Below, in pieces: positions 31,931 through 44,073 of a stretch of DNA of 64,000 nucleotides. Below the pieces are notes generated by a model. That model did no database searches. It was not told the DNA's origin and saw only the letters and a program-made list of their open reading frames with translations. Each line of letters begins with the position of its first letter. Positions within the stretch are counted from its first letter, which is position 1. A program made the position numbers and the translations under genes. Origin of the DNA: Neoceratodus forsteri (taxonomy: Eukaryota; Chordata; Ceratodontiformes; Ceratodontidae); assembly GCA_016271365.2 (NCBI GenBank), contig CM057453.1, positions 1,092,234,001-1,092,298,000 on the forward strand. The letters run 5' to 3'.

Positions 31931-32130
31931 ATTCACACTGCAGGTTTGCTATGACAACTCCTTAACCACAGTAACTTATTTAAAAATAGTTTAACTATCA
32001 CAAACTCCTATGCACCAGTAAATTATTTAAAAAAGTTTCTGTCCCAAAATCCTAGTAGTCAATCCAGCTACCCCAAGGGACAACCAAAATGCAGTATTCA
32101 AACACTTGTGAAGTTACTTCCAAGATAAGC
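31931..32130 (-). repeat. LINE 5' UTR repeat, outer (truncated) copy
   Basis: This is the same segment as 31207-31412. It ends at CCAAGATAAGC, where satellite sequence begins. Confidence 0.88.
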
Positions 32131-34439
32131 AGAAGAAGAAGGAAGATCGCAAGACAGTTAGGTTGAAAGAGAGGCTGGTGGTTAGGAAAGTAAGATTGGA
32201 GGGAAGGAGGGAGGAGAAATGGAAGGAAGGAAGGAAGGAAGGATGGAAGGAAGGAAGGAAGATGGATGATAGAGCAGAAGTAGGTGGGAGAGAAGAATGC
32301 TTGATAAGATGGTAGTTTCATAGATAGGAGGAAGCGTGATTTAAGAATGACTGTAGCTAAGAGGTAGGTAGGAAAGAAGAAAGAGAAGGGGTGAAAAGGA
32401 AGAGAGGGAAGGAGGAGGAAGTAAGAAGGAAGGAAAACCTGTAGTTAGTAGGAAGGGAGGAAGACCTGTAGTTAGTAAGAAGGAGGGCAGGAAAGAAGCA
32501 TGGCTGGTAGGTAGGTTGGTAGATACAAGAGGAAGGAAAGAAGGCAGGAAGGAAGGAAGGAAGGAAGGAAGGATGGATGGATGGAAGGAAGGAAGGAAGA
32601 TCTGTAGTTAGTAAGAAGGAGGCAGGAAACAAGCCTGACAGGTAGGTAGGTTGGTAGATACAAGGAGAAGGAAGGAAGGAAGATCTGTAGTTAGTAGGAA
32701 GGAGAGCAGGATGGAAGCCTGACTAGTAGGTAGGTTGGTAGATACAAGAAGAAGGAAGGAAGGAAGATATGTAGTTAGTAGGAAGGAGAGCAGGATGGAA
32801 GCCTGACTAGTAGGTAGGTTGGTAGATACAAGAAGAAGAAAGGAAGGAAGGAAGGAAGGAAGGAAGGAAGGAAGGAAGGAAGGAAGGAAGGGAGGCAGAT
32901 GGAGGGAGGGAGGAGGGAGAGAAGAAGGGAAGGAAGAATCAAGACAGATAAGTAGTAGGTGGGATCTTTGGATGGATGATCAGTTGGTTCACTGGAAAAC
33001 AGGAGGAAGAAGAGGATAAAAAGAATAAGAAAGAGGAAGAGAAGAAGGAAGGAAGATAGCAGGACAGTTAGCTTGAAAGAGAGGCTGGTTGTTATGAAGG
33101 AAAGATTGAAGGGAGGGAAGGAGGAAGGAAGGAAGATGGATGAATAACAGATCAGTAGTAGGTGGGACAGAAGGATGCTTCACAAGACAGTAGTTTCATA
33201 GATAGCAGGAAGCAAGAAAGAAGAAGGACTGTAGACAGGAGGTAGGTAGGAAAGAAGAAAGAGAAGGAGCCAAAAAGGAGAGAGGGAGGAATGGAGGGAC
33301 AGATGGAGGAAGGAAGGAAGGAAGAAAGGAAGGGAGGATGGATGACCTGTAGTTAGTTGGAAGGAGGACAGGAAGGAAGCCTGAATGGTAGACAGGTTGG
33401 ATGATAAAAGATGAAGGACGGAAGGAAGGAAATAAGGAAGGAAGGTAGAAATGAAGGAAGGAAGGAAGATAGGTTTATTCAAAGAGAGGAGGAAGAAAGG
33501 AGGATTAGTAGAAGGTGGAAGGACGAAAGCAAGAAAGGAAGGAAGGTAGATTGGTCATTCAAGGAAGGAAGGAAGGAAGGAAGGAAAGAAGGAAGATCTG
33601 TAGTTAGTAGAAAAGAGAGCAGGATGGAAATCTGACTGGTAGGTAGGTTGGTAGATACAAGAAGAAGGAAGGAAGGAAGGAAGGTGGGAGAGAGGCAAGG
33701 GGAGGGAGGAGGCAGGAGGGAGGAGGGAGAGAGGAAGGGAAGGAAGAATCAAGACAGATAAGTAGTAGGTGGGAACTTAGGATGGATGATCAGTTGGTAC
33801 ACTGGAAAATAGGAGGAAGAAGAGGAGAAAAAGAATAAGAAAGAGGAGGAGAAGAAGGAAGGAAGATAGCAGGACAGTTAACTTGAAAGAGAGGCTGGTT
33901 GCTAGGAAGGAAAGATTGAAGAGAGGGAGGGAGGAGAAAGGGAGAAAAGGAAGGAAGGAAGAAAGGAAGGAAGGAAGACAGGAAGGAAGACAGGAAGGAA
34001 GGAAGGAAGATGGATAACAGATCAGTAGTAGGCAGGACAGAAGGATGCTGCATAAGACATGTAGTTTCATAAATAGCAGGAAGCAAGAATTAAGAAGGAC
34101 TGTAGACAGGAGGTAGGTACTAAAGAAGAAAGAGAAGGGGTAGGAAAGAAGAGAGGGAGGGAGGGACAGAGGGAAGGAGGGAGGAAGGAAGGACAACCTG
34201 TAGTTAGTAGGAAGGAAGGAAGGAAGGAAGGAAGGAAGGAAGGAAGGAAGGAAGGAAGGGAGGGAGAGAGGAAGGAAAGGAAGAAAAGACTGATAAGCAG
34301 TAGGTGGGATCTTAGGATGGATGATCAGTTGGTACACTGGAAAACAGAAGGAGGTAGAAGAGAAAAAGAGTAAGAAGGAGGAGAAGAAGAAGAAGAAGAA
34401 GAAGAAGAAGAAGAAGGAAGATCGCAGGACAGTTAGGTT
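32131..34439 (+). repeat. GGAA-rich complex satellite, block II part 2
   Basis: The array continues directly from the LINE junction. A frequent monomer is ATCTGTAGTTAGTAGGAAGG, then CCTGACTGGTAGGTAGGTTG and GTAGATACAAG. Pure GGAA runs include about 32847-32890. A (GAA)n run lies at about 34382-34418 just before the second LINE insertion. Confidence 0.92.
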
Positions 34440-35778
34440 AATAGAAACATAGAAACATAGACTTTGATGGCAGATAAGGACCACTTGGCCCACCCAGTCT
34501 GCCCATTTCCCTACCTACTGGATAAGCTGAGATTTTAGTTAACCAACAGCCTACTTCCTGCCACCCCCCACTATAATTGCCTTATGTCTGTCCCATGCAT
34601 GTTTGAATTAATCCACTGTTTTAGACCCCACAGCCTCTCCAGAAAGGTGGTTCCATGCATCCACCATTCTCTCCATGAAAAAAAATTTCCTCACATTATC
34701 CCTGAACCGTCCCCCCTCTATCTTTAAAATGTGCCCCCTTGTTCTTACACATCTCTTTTTCTGAACGATGCTACCTCCCGGACTTTGTTGATTCCTTGAG
34801 GTACTTGAACATTTCTATCATGTTCCCCTGTCCCTCCTTTCATCAAGGGTATACATATTAAGCTCTCTCAGTCTCTCTCTCATATGGTTTCTGATGCAGA
34901 CCCTGCACCATTTTAGTTGCCCTCCTCTGGACTGCTTCCATCCTGTCTATGTCCTTGTGTAGATGAGGGCTCCAAAACTGCACACAGTACTCCAGATGGG
35001 GTCTCACCAACTGTCTGTACAGAGAGATAACCACTTCCCTTTTTTTTACTTGAGATACCCCTTTCTATGCATCCCAGTAGCTCCCTGGCTCACCTTACTG
35101 ACTTCTCACATTGCTTACCCACCATTAGATCATCTGATATGACTACCCCCAAGTCCCTTTCCATTTTTGTTGTTGTTAGTACCTTCCTGCTATTGTGTAC
35201 TTTCTCCTGGGTTTCTGTTTCCAGGTGCATTACTTCACTCTTTGCATTGAATCTAAGCGTCATATGTCTCGACCATTCCTCCAACCTGCCAAGTCCCTTC
35301 TCATCCTTTCTACCCCACTTGTGTATCACCTCTGTTACAGATCTTTGTGACATCTGCAAAGATGCATACCTTTCCCTCCAGACCCTCTGCAATGTCACCT
35401 ATAAAGATGTTAAAGAGGACTGGACCTAGTACTAAGCCCTGAGGTACTCCACTGGTCACCTCCTTTCTTTGGAATGTGTTCCATTCACTGTTACCTTCTG
35501 TATCCAGTTGTACAGCCAGTTTGCTACCTCAGGCTACCACCCTGGGACCCACCCCAGGCTGGCTAACTTGATTATCAATCTTTTGTGCGGGACTGTGTCA
35601 AATGCCTTGCTAAAGTCTAGGTAGGCCATATCCACAGCCCCTCCCTGGTCTATTACTTTGGTCACCGAGTCAAAGAAATCTATTACATTCATCTGACATG
35701 ACCTTCCTCCTGTAAATCCATGTTGCTTTTGGTCCTGTGCCCCACTGGCCTCTAGGTACTCAACAACTCTTTCTTTCA
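34440..35778 (-). mobile_element. 5'-truncated CR1-like LINE, second copy
   Basis: This 1339 bp fragment comprises the 3' UTR, ORF2 C-terminus and part of the reverse transcriptase, in the same family and orientation as the 26765-32130 element. Visible remnants include LGRLEEWSRHMTLRFNA and MERDLGVVISDDL (35090-35398). Frames are broken. Joining its flanks gives GTTAGGTT|GAAAGAGAGG, identical to uninterrupted satellite nearby, so the insertion left no obvious target duplication or deletion. The 5' end falls at the position equivalent to about 28085 of the longer copy. Confidence 0.9.
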
Positions 35779-36405
35779 GAAAGAGAGGCTGGTTGTTAGG
35801 AAGGTAAGATTGGAGGGAGGGAGAGAGGGAAGGAGGGAGGAGGAAGGGAAGGAAGGAAGGAAGGAAGGAAGGAAGGAAGGAAGGAAGGAAGGAAGGAAGA
35901 TGGATGATAGATCAGAAGTAGGTGGGACAGAAGAATGCTTGCTAAGACAGTAGTTTCAAAGATAGGAGGAAGCATGATTTAAGAAGGACTGTATCTAAGA
36001 GGTAGGTAAGAAAGAAGAAAGAGAAGAGGTGAAAAGGAAGAGATGGAGGGAGGGAGGGACAATGGGAAGGAGGAAGTAGGAAGGAAGGGCAACCTGTAGT
36101 GAGAAGGAAGGAAGGAAGGAAGGTTGGTTTATTCATAGAGAGGAGGAAGAAAGGAAGATTAGAAGGAGGTGGAAGAACAGAAGCAAAAAAGGAAGGAAGC
36201 TTGGTCATTTTGGGAAGGAAGGAAGGATGGATGGAAGGAAGGAAGAAAAGAAGGAAGGAAGATCTGTAGTTAGTAAGAAGGAGGCAGGAAACAAGCCTGA
36301 CTGGTAGGTAGGTTGATAGATACAAGAAGAAGGAAGGAAGGAAAAAGGAAGGTAGGTCAGTAGCAGGTGGGATGGAAGGATGGTTGACTGGTACAATGGT
36401 ACATA

Positions 36406-36559
36406 CAGACACAGCCAAAGAACTGGCCAAATATTTCCTGAAATTTCTGTGATATTTCTAGAGAAATCACCTGCTTTCTCCATTTACACGGTAGGGGCAG
36501 CAGACAGAAACTCTATAGATATTATGTAAAATATCTGGCCATGTCTGTGGCTACTACTG
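36406..36559 (+). mobile_element. Satellite-embedded MITE, copy 13
   Basis: This 154 bp block II-subtype copy starts CAGACACAGCC after TA and ends ACTG before TA. The left arm has GGCCAAATATTTCC with one change. Confidence 0.8.
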
Positions 36560-39500
36560 TATGAGAAAGAAGGAGGAGAAGAAGAAGATGGATGAGAAGA
36601 AGGAAGGGAGCTAGGAGCATTGGTGTGTTGCAAGGGAGACAGGTTGTCAGGAAGGAAGGATGGAAGGAAGGGAAGGAAGAAAGGAAGGAAGGAAGAAAGG
36701 AAGATAAGTAGTTAGTGGAAAGGAATGATTTAAGGAAGCATGACAGCTAGGTAGGTAGGTTGGTAGATATGAGAGGATGGAAGGAAGGAAGGGAAGGAAG
36801 GAAGGAAGGAAGGAAGGAAGGATGGAAGACCTGTATATAGTAGGAAGGAGGGCAGGAAAGAAGCCTGACTTGTATATAGGTTGGTAGAAGGAAGCAAGGA
36901 AGGAAGGAGTGAATATAGATTAATTCAAAGAGAGGAGGAAGAAAGGAGGATTAGTAGAAGGAGGAAGTCTGGAAGCAAGAAAGGAAAGAAGGAAGGGAGA
37001 TTGGTCATTCAGGGAAGGAAGGAAGGAAGGAAGATCTGTAGTTAGTAGGAAGGAGAGCAGGATGAAAGCATGACTGCTACCTAGGTGTTTAGATAAAAGA
37101 AGAAAGAAGGTAGGAAGGAAGGAAGGAAGGAAGGAAGGAAGGAAGGAAGATCTGCAGTTAGTGGAAAGGAATGATTTAAGGAACCATGCCAGCTAGGTAG
37201 GTAGGTTGGTAGATATGAGAGGATGGAGGGAAGGCAGGAAGGCAGGAAGGAAGGAAGAAAGGAAGGAAAGAAGGAAGGAAAGAAGAAAGAAAGGGAGAGA
37301 AAGGGAAGGAAGAAACAAGACTCATAAGTAGTAGGTGAGATCATAGGATGGATGATCAGTTGGTACACTGGAAAACAGGAGGAAGAGGAGAAAAAGAATA
37401 AGAAGGAGGAGAAGAAGGAAGGAGGATCACAAGACAGTTAGGATGAAAGAGAGGCTGATTGTTAGGAAGGAAAGTCTGGAGAGAGGGAGTTAGGAGGAAG
37501 GGAAGGAAGGAAGGAAGGGAGATGGGTGATAGATCAGACATAGCTGGGATAGAAGGATGCTTTTAGGACAGTAGTTTCGTAGATAGCAGGAAGCATGAAT
37601 TAAGAAGGACTGTAGATAGGAGATAGTTAGGAAAGAAGAAAGAGAAGGGATGAAAAGCAAGAGAGGGAGGGAAGGACGGAGGAAGGAAGGACAACCTGTA
37701 GTTAGTAGGAAGGATGGAAGAAAGGAAGGAAGGAATGAAGGAAGGAAGGAGGGAGGAAGACCTGTAGTTAGTAAGAAGGAGGGCAGGAAAGAAGCATGAC
37801 TGGTAGGTAGGTTGGTAAATACAAAAGGAAGGACGGAAGGAAGGAAGGAAGGATTGATTTAAGGAAGCATGACAGTTAGGGAGGTAGGTTGGCAGATATG
37901 AGAGGATGGAGGGAAGGAAGGGAGGAAGGAAGGAAGGAAGGAAGGAAGGAAGGAAGGAAGGAAGGAAGGACGATCTGAAGTTAGTAGGAAGGAGGGCAAG
38001 AAGGAAGCCTGACTGGAAGGTAGGTTGATAGATACAAGAAGGAGGGAGGGAAGGAAAGAAGGAAGGAAGGAAGGAAGGTTTATTCATAGAGAGGAGGAAG
38101 AAAGGAAGATTAGCAGGAGGTGGAAGGACGGAAGCAAAGAAGGAAGGAAGGAAGATTGGTCATTCTTGGAAGGAAGGAAGGAAGATCTGTGGTTAGTAGG
38201 AAGGAGGCAGGATGGAAGCCTGACTTGCTAGCTAGTGTTTAGATACAAGAAGAAGGGAAGAAGGAAGGAAGGAAGGAAGGAAGGAAGGAAGGACGGAAGG
38301 GTGGGGTGGAGGGAGGCAGGGGGTGGGAGGGAGGAGGAGAGAGGAAGATAAGGAAGAATCAAGACAAATAAGTAGTAGGTGGGATCCTAGGATGGATGAT
38401 CAGTTGATACACTGGAAAATAGGAGGAAGAACAGGAGAAAAGGAATAAGAAGGAGGAGAAGAAAGAAGGAAGGAAGATAGCTGGACAGTTAGCTTGAAAG
38501 ACAGGCTGGTTGTTAGGAAGGAAAGATTGAAGGGAGGGAGGGAGGAGGAGGAAGGGGGAAGTAAGGAAGGAAGAAAGAAAGTAAGGAAGGAAGGAAAGAA
38601 AGAAGGAAGGAAGGAAGACAGGCAGGAAGGAAGGAAGGAAAGTGGGACAGAAGGATGCTTAATAAGAAAATAGTTTCATAGATAGGAGGAAGCAGGAAAG
38701 AAGAAGGACTGTAAACAGGAGATAGGTAGGTAGGAAAGAAGAAAGAGAAGGAGGTGAAAAGGAAAGAGGGAGGAACGGAGGGGCAGAGGGAGGGAAGGAG
38801 GAAGGAAACAAGAAAGACCTGTGGTTAGTTGGAAGGAGGGCAAGAAGGAAGCCTGAATGGTAGGCAGGTTGGATGATAAAAGAAGGAAGGAAGGATGGAA
38901 GGAGGAAGGAAGGAAGGAAGGAAGGAAGGAGGAGGGAGGAAGGAAGGAAGGAAGGAAGGAAGGAAGGAAGGAAGGAAGAAGAAAGGAAGATCTGTAGTTG
39001 GTAGGAAGGATAGCGGGAAGGAAGCATGACTGGTAGGTAGGTTCATAGAGAGAAAAGGAAGAAAGGAAGGAAGGAAGGAAGGGAGGAAGGAAGGAAGGAA
39101 GATGAATAATAGATCAGTAGTAGGTGGGAAAGAAGGATGCTTAATAAGAAAATAGTTTCATAGATAGGAGGAACCAAGAAAGAAGAAGGACTGTAGACAG
39201 GAGGTAGGTAGGAAAGAAGAAAGAGAAGGAGGTGAAAAGGAAAGAGAGAGGAACGACGGGACAGAGGGAGGGAAGGAGGAAGGAAGGAAGGAAGACCTGT
39301 AGTTAGTTGGAAGGAGGGCAGGAAGGAAGCCTGAATGGTAGGGAGGTTGGATAATAAAAGAAGGAAGGAAGGAAGGAAGGAAGGAAGGAAGGAAAGAAAG
39401 AAGGAAGGAGGAAGGAAGGAAGATCTGTAGTTAGTAGGAAGGATAGCGGGAAGGAAGCACGACTGGTAGGTAGGTTCATAGAGAGAAAAGGAAGTAAGGG

Positions 39501-39576
39501 AGGAAGGGAGGAAGGAAGGAAGGAAGGTTAGTAGCAGGTGGGATGGAAGGATGGTTGACTGGTACGACAGTAGATA

Positions 39577-39727
39577 CAGACACAGCCAAAGACATGGCCA
39601 GATATTTCCTGAAATTTCTGTGATATTTCTAGAGAAATCTCCTTTCTCCATTTGCACAGTAGGGGCATCCAACGGAAACTCTATAGAAATTTCGTAAAAT
39701 ATCTGACCTTGTCTGTGGCTACTACTG
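39577..39727 (+). mobile_element. Satellite-embedded MITE, copy 14
   Basis: This 151 bp copy has TA flanks. A small deletion around GAAATCTCCTTTCTCC explains the shorter length. Confidence 0.8.
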
Positions 39728-41246
39728 TATGAGCTAGAAGGAGAAGAACAACAAGAAGGACGAGAAGAACAAAGGGAGCGGGACATAGGTGGGTTGCTAG
39801 GGAGGCAGGTTGTCAGGAAGGAAGAAAGGAAAGGAAAGGAAAGGAAAGGAAAGGAAGGAAGGAAGGAAGGAAGGAAGGAAGGAAGGAAGAGTGGAAGATC
39901 TATGAAGTTAGTGGAAAGGAATGGTTAAGGAGCAAATGACAACTAGGTAGGTGAGGTTGGTAGATACAAGAGGATGGAGCGGCCAGGAAGGAAGAAGGAA
40001 GAAAGGAAGAAAGGGAGGGAGGAGGGGAGGATAGGAAAGAGGAAGGAAGGAAGAAACAAGACTCATAAGTAGTAGGTGGGATCATAGGATGGATGATCAG
40101 TTGGTAAACTGGAAAATAGGAGGAAGAAGAGGAGAAAAAGAATAAGAGGAGGAGAAGAAGGAAGGAGGATCGCACGATAGTTAGGTTGAAAGAGAGGCTG
40201 GTTGTTAGGAAGGAAGGATTGGAGAGAGGGAGGAGGAAGGAAGGAAGGAAGGAAGGAAGGAAGGAAAGAAGGAAGGAAGGAAGATGGATGATAGATCAGA
40301 AGTAGGAGGGACAGAAGGATGTTTGATAAGACAGTAGTTTCATAGATAGCAGGAAGCATGAATTAAGAAGTACTGTAGACAGGAGGTAGGTAGGAAAGAA
40401 GAAAGAGAAGGGGATGAAAAGCAAGAGATGGAGGGAAGGAGGGACAGAGGGAAGAAGGGAGGAAGGAAGGATGACCTGTAGTTAGTAGGAAGGAAGGAAG
40501 GAAGGAGGATGAATAATACATCAGTAGTAGGTGGGACAGAAGTATGCTTAATAAGAAAATAGTTTCATAGATAGGAGGAAGCAAGAAAGAAGAAGGACTG
40601 TAGAGAGGAGGTAGGTAGGAAAGAAGAAAGAAAAGGAAGTGAAAAGGAAAGAGGGAGGAACGGAGGGACAAAGGGAGGGAAGAAGGAAGGAAGGAAGCCC
40701 TGTAGTTAGTTGGAAGGAGGGAAGGATGGAAGCCTGAATGATAGGTAGGTTGGATGATAAAAGAAGAAGGAAGGAAGGAAGGAAGGCAGGAGGGAAGGAA
40801 GATCTGTATATTGAAGGAGGTAGGACAGGAATGGAGCCTGACTGGTACATAGGTTGGTAGATACAAGAAGAAGGACGGAAGGAAGGAAGGAAGGAAGGAG
40901 GAAGGAAGGAAGGAAGGAAGGAAGGATCTGTAGGTTTTAGGAAGGAAGGAAGACCTGTAGTTAGTTGGAAGAAGATCAGGAAGGAAGCCTAAATGATAGT
41001 CAGGTTGGATAATAAAAGAAGGAAGGAAGGGAGGAAGGAAGGGAAGGAGGAAGGAAGGAAGGAAGGAAGGAAGGAAGGAAGGAGGAAGGAAGTAAGGAAG
41101 GAAGATCTGTAGTTAGTAAGAAGGATAGCGGGAAGGAAGCATGACTGGTAGGTAGGTTCATAGAAAAGGAAGGAAGGGAGGAAGGAAGGAAGGAAGGTTA
41201 GTAGCAGGTGGGATGGAAGGATGGTTGACTGGTACGATGGTAGAAA

Positions 41247-41394
41247 CAGTCACGGCGAAAGACATGGCCAGACATTTCCTGAAATTTCAGTGATATTTCT
41301 AGAGAAATTTCTGTTTCCATCTTACAGTAGGGAACTGGCCAGAAACTTCCATAGAAATCTTAAAATATCTGACCTTGTCTGTGTGCTACTACTG
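41247..41394 (+). mobile_element. Satellite-embedded MITE, copy 15
   Basis: A diverged copy of about 148 bp. The upstream dinucleotide is AA rather than TA, and the centre (GGGAACTGGCCAGAAAC) is rearranged. The 3' end ACTG plus TA is intact. Confidence 0.72.
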
Positions 41395-42980
41395 TATGAG
41401 AAAGAAGGAGAAGTACAAGAAGAAGGACGAGAAGAAGGAAGGGAGCTAGGAGCATAGGTGGGTTGCTAGGGAGGCAGGTTGTCAGGAAGGAAGGAAGGAA
41501 GGATGGAAGGAAAGGAAAGGAAAGGAAAGGAAGGAAGGAAGGAAGGAAGATCTGTAGTTAGTGGAAAGGAATGATTTAAGGCAGCCTGACAGCTAGTTAG
41601 GTAGGTTGGTAGATACAAGAGGATAGAGGGAAGGCAGGAAGGAAGGAAGAAAGAAAGGAAGAAAAGGAGGGAAGGAGGGGGAAGGAGAGGTAGAGAGGAA
41701 GGGAAGGAAGAAACAAGACTCATAGGTAGTAGGTGGGATCTTAGGATGGATGATCAGTTGGTACACTGGAAAATAGCATGAAGAAGAGGAGAAAAAGAAT
41801 AAGAGGAGGACAAGAAGGAAGGAGGATCGCATGACAGGTTGAAAGAGAGGCTGGCTGTTAGGAAGGAAAGATTGGAGAGAGAGGGAGGAAGAAGGAAGGA
41901 AGGAAGAAGGAAGGAAGGAAGGAAGGAAGGAAGGAAGGAAGATGGATGACAGATCAGAAGTAGGTGAGACAGAAGGATGTTTGATAAGACAGTAGTTTCG
42001 TAGATAGCAGTAAGCATGAATTAAGAAGGACTGTAGACAGGAGGTAGGTAGGATAGAAGAAAGAGAAGGGGTGAAAAGTAAGAGATGGAGGGAAGGAGGG
42101 ACAGAGGGAAGGAGGGAGGAAGGAAGGATGACCTGTAGATAGTAGGTAGAAGGAAGGAAGGAAGGAAGGAAGGAAGGAAGGAAGGAAGGAGACCTGTAGT
42201 TAGTAAGAAGGATGGCAGGAAAGAAGCATGACTGGTAGGTAGGTTGGTAGATACAAAACGAAGGAAGGAAAGAAGGAAGATGAATAATACATCAGTAGTA
42301 GGTGGGACAGAAGTATGCTTAATAAGGAAATACTTTCATAGATAGGAGGAAGCAAGAAAGAAGAAGGACTGTAAAGAGGAGGTAGGTAGGAAAGAAGAAA
42401 GAGAAGGAGGTGAAAAGGAAAGAGGGAGGAATGGAGGGACACAGGGAGGGGAGGAAGGAAGGAAGACCTGTAGTTAGTTGGAAGGAGGGCAGGAAGGAAG
42501 CTTGAATGGTAGTCAGGTTGGATGATAAAAGAAGGAAGAAAGATGAATAATAGATCAGTAGTAAGTGGGACAGAAGGATGCTTCATAAGAAAATAGTTTA
42601 ATAGATAGGAGGAAGCAAGAAAGAAGAAGGACTGTAGACAGGAGGTAGGTACGAAAGAAGAAAGAGAAGGAGGTGAAAAGGAAAGAGGGAGGAAGAGGGA
42701 CAGAGGGAGGGAAGGAGGAAGGAAGGAAGGAAGGAAGACCAGTAGTTAGTTGATAGGAGGGAAGGAAGGAAGCCTGAATGGTAGGCAGGTTGGATAATAA
42801 AAGAAGGAAGGAAGGAAGGAAGGAAGGAAGGAAGGAAGGAAGGAAGGAAGATCTGTAGTTAGTACGAAGGATAGCGAGAAAAAAGCATGACTGGTAGGTA
42901 GGTTCATAGATAGAAAAGGAAGGAAGGAAGGTTAATAGCAGGTGGGATGGAAGGATGGTTGACGGGTACAATGGTAGATA

Positions 42981-43061
42981 CAGTCACGGCCAAACACATG
43001 GCCAAATATTTCCTGAAATTTCAGTGATATTTCTAGAGAAATCTCCTACTTTCACCATTTA
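42981..43061 (+). mobile_element. Satellite-embedded MITE, copy 16 (5' half only)
   Basis: It starts CAGTCACGGCC after TA but stops after CACCATTTAT, where a different satellite monomer (AAGAATAAGAAGGAGG) begins. The truncation is consistent with recombination inside the array. Confidence 0.78.
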
Positions 43062-43919
43062 TAAGAATAAGAAGGAGGAGAAGAAGGAAGCAAGATAGGA
43101 CAGTTAGCTTGAAAGAGAGGCTGGTTCTTAGGAAGGAAAGATTAAAGGGAGGGAGGAGGAAGGGAGAAAAGTAAGAAAGGAAGAAAGTAAGGAAGGAAGG
43201 AAAGAAGGAAGGAAGGAAGGAAGACCTGTATATAGAAGGAAGGAGGACAGGAATGGAGCCTGACCGGTACATAGGTTTGTAGATAGAAGGAAGGAAGGAA
43301 GATCTGTAGTTAGTAGGAAGGATAGTGGGAAGGAAGCTTGACTGGTAGGTAGGTTCATAGATAGAAAAGGAAGGAAGGAAGATGAATAATACATCAGTAG
43401 TAGGTGGGACTGAAGGATGCTTCATAAGAAAATAGTTTCACAGATAGGAGGAAACAGGAAAGAAGAAGGACTGTAGACAGGAGGTAGGCAGGAAAGAAGA
43501 AAGAGAAGGATGTGAAAAGGAAAGAGGGAGGAATGGAGGGACAGAGGGAAGGAAGGAAGGAAGGAAGGAAGGAAGACCAGTAGTTAGTTGGAAGAAGGGC
43601 AGGAAGGAAGTCTGAATGGTAGGCAGGTTGGATGATAAAGGAAGGAAGGAAGACTTGTATATAGAAGGAAGGAGAACAGGAATGGAGCCTGACTGGTACA
43701 TTGGTTTGTATATAGAAGAAGAAGGAAGGAAGGAAGGAAGATCTGTAGTTAGTAGGAAGGATAGTGGGAAAGAAGCCTGACTGGTAGGTAGGTTCATAGA
43801 TAGAAAAGGAAGGAAGGAAGGAAGGAAGGAAGGAAGGAAGGAAGGAAGGAAGGAAGGAAGGAAGGAAGGAAATTTAGCAGGTGGGATGGAAGGATGGTTG
43901 ACTGGTACGATGGTAGATA

Positions 43920-44073
43920 CTGTCACAGCCAAAGACATGGCCAGATATTTCCTGACATTTCTGTGATATTTCTTGAGAAATTTCCTGCTTTCTCCATTTA
44001 CACAGTAGGGGAAGCAGACAGAAACTCTATAGAAATTCTGTAAAATATCTGACCTTGTCTGTGGCTACTACTG
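43920..44073 (+). mobile_element. Satellite-embedded MITE, copy 17
   Basis: This 154 bp copy starts CTGTCACAGCC and ends ACTG before TA. It is the last copy; none was found in the GAAA-type array beyond 46.3 kb. Confidence 0.82.

Larger units (their letters stand above)
26765..32130 (-). mobile_element. CR1-like non-LTR retrotransposon, near full length
   Basis: This is a minus-strand element of about 5.4 kb. The 3' end is at low coordinates, ending in a CTATGTTTCTATGTTT-like tail rather than poly(A), as in CR1/L2-type LINEs. Going 5' to 3' it has a repeated 5' UTR (about 30700-32130), ORF1 with a Cys-rich N-terminus and an esterase-like domain (29736-30671), and ORF2 with endonuclease and reverse transcriptase (about 26903-29560). 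The flanking satellite rejoins as AATAAGAAGGAGGAGAA plus AGAAGAAGGAAGATCGC, matching an uninterrupted copy at about 25566-25600. That fixes the insertion site to within a few bases. No long target duplication is visible. Confidence 0.9.
30700..32130 (-). promoter_or_regulatory. Repeated 5' UTR of the CR1-like LINE
   Basis: No protein is encoded. Two near-identical segments (31207-31412 and 31931-32130) lie about 724 bp apart, and a partial third copy is at about 31436-31570. Within each, a smaller motif around TTTAAAAATAGTTT recurs, so duplications are nested. The element stops inside the outer copy at 32130, giving an incomplete terminal monomer. By analogy with monomeric LINE promoters these repeats may be promoter units; that is inference. 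Confidence 0.75.
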
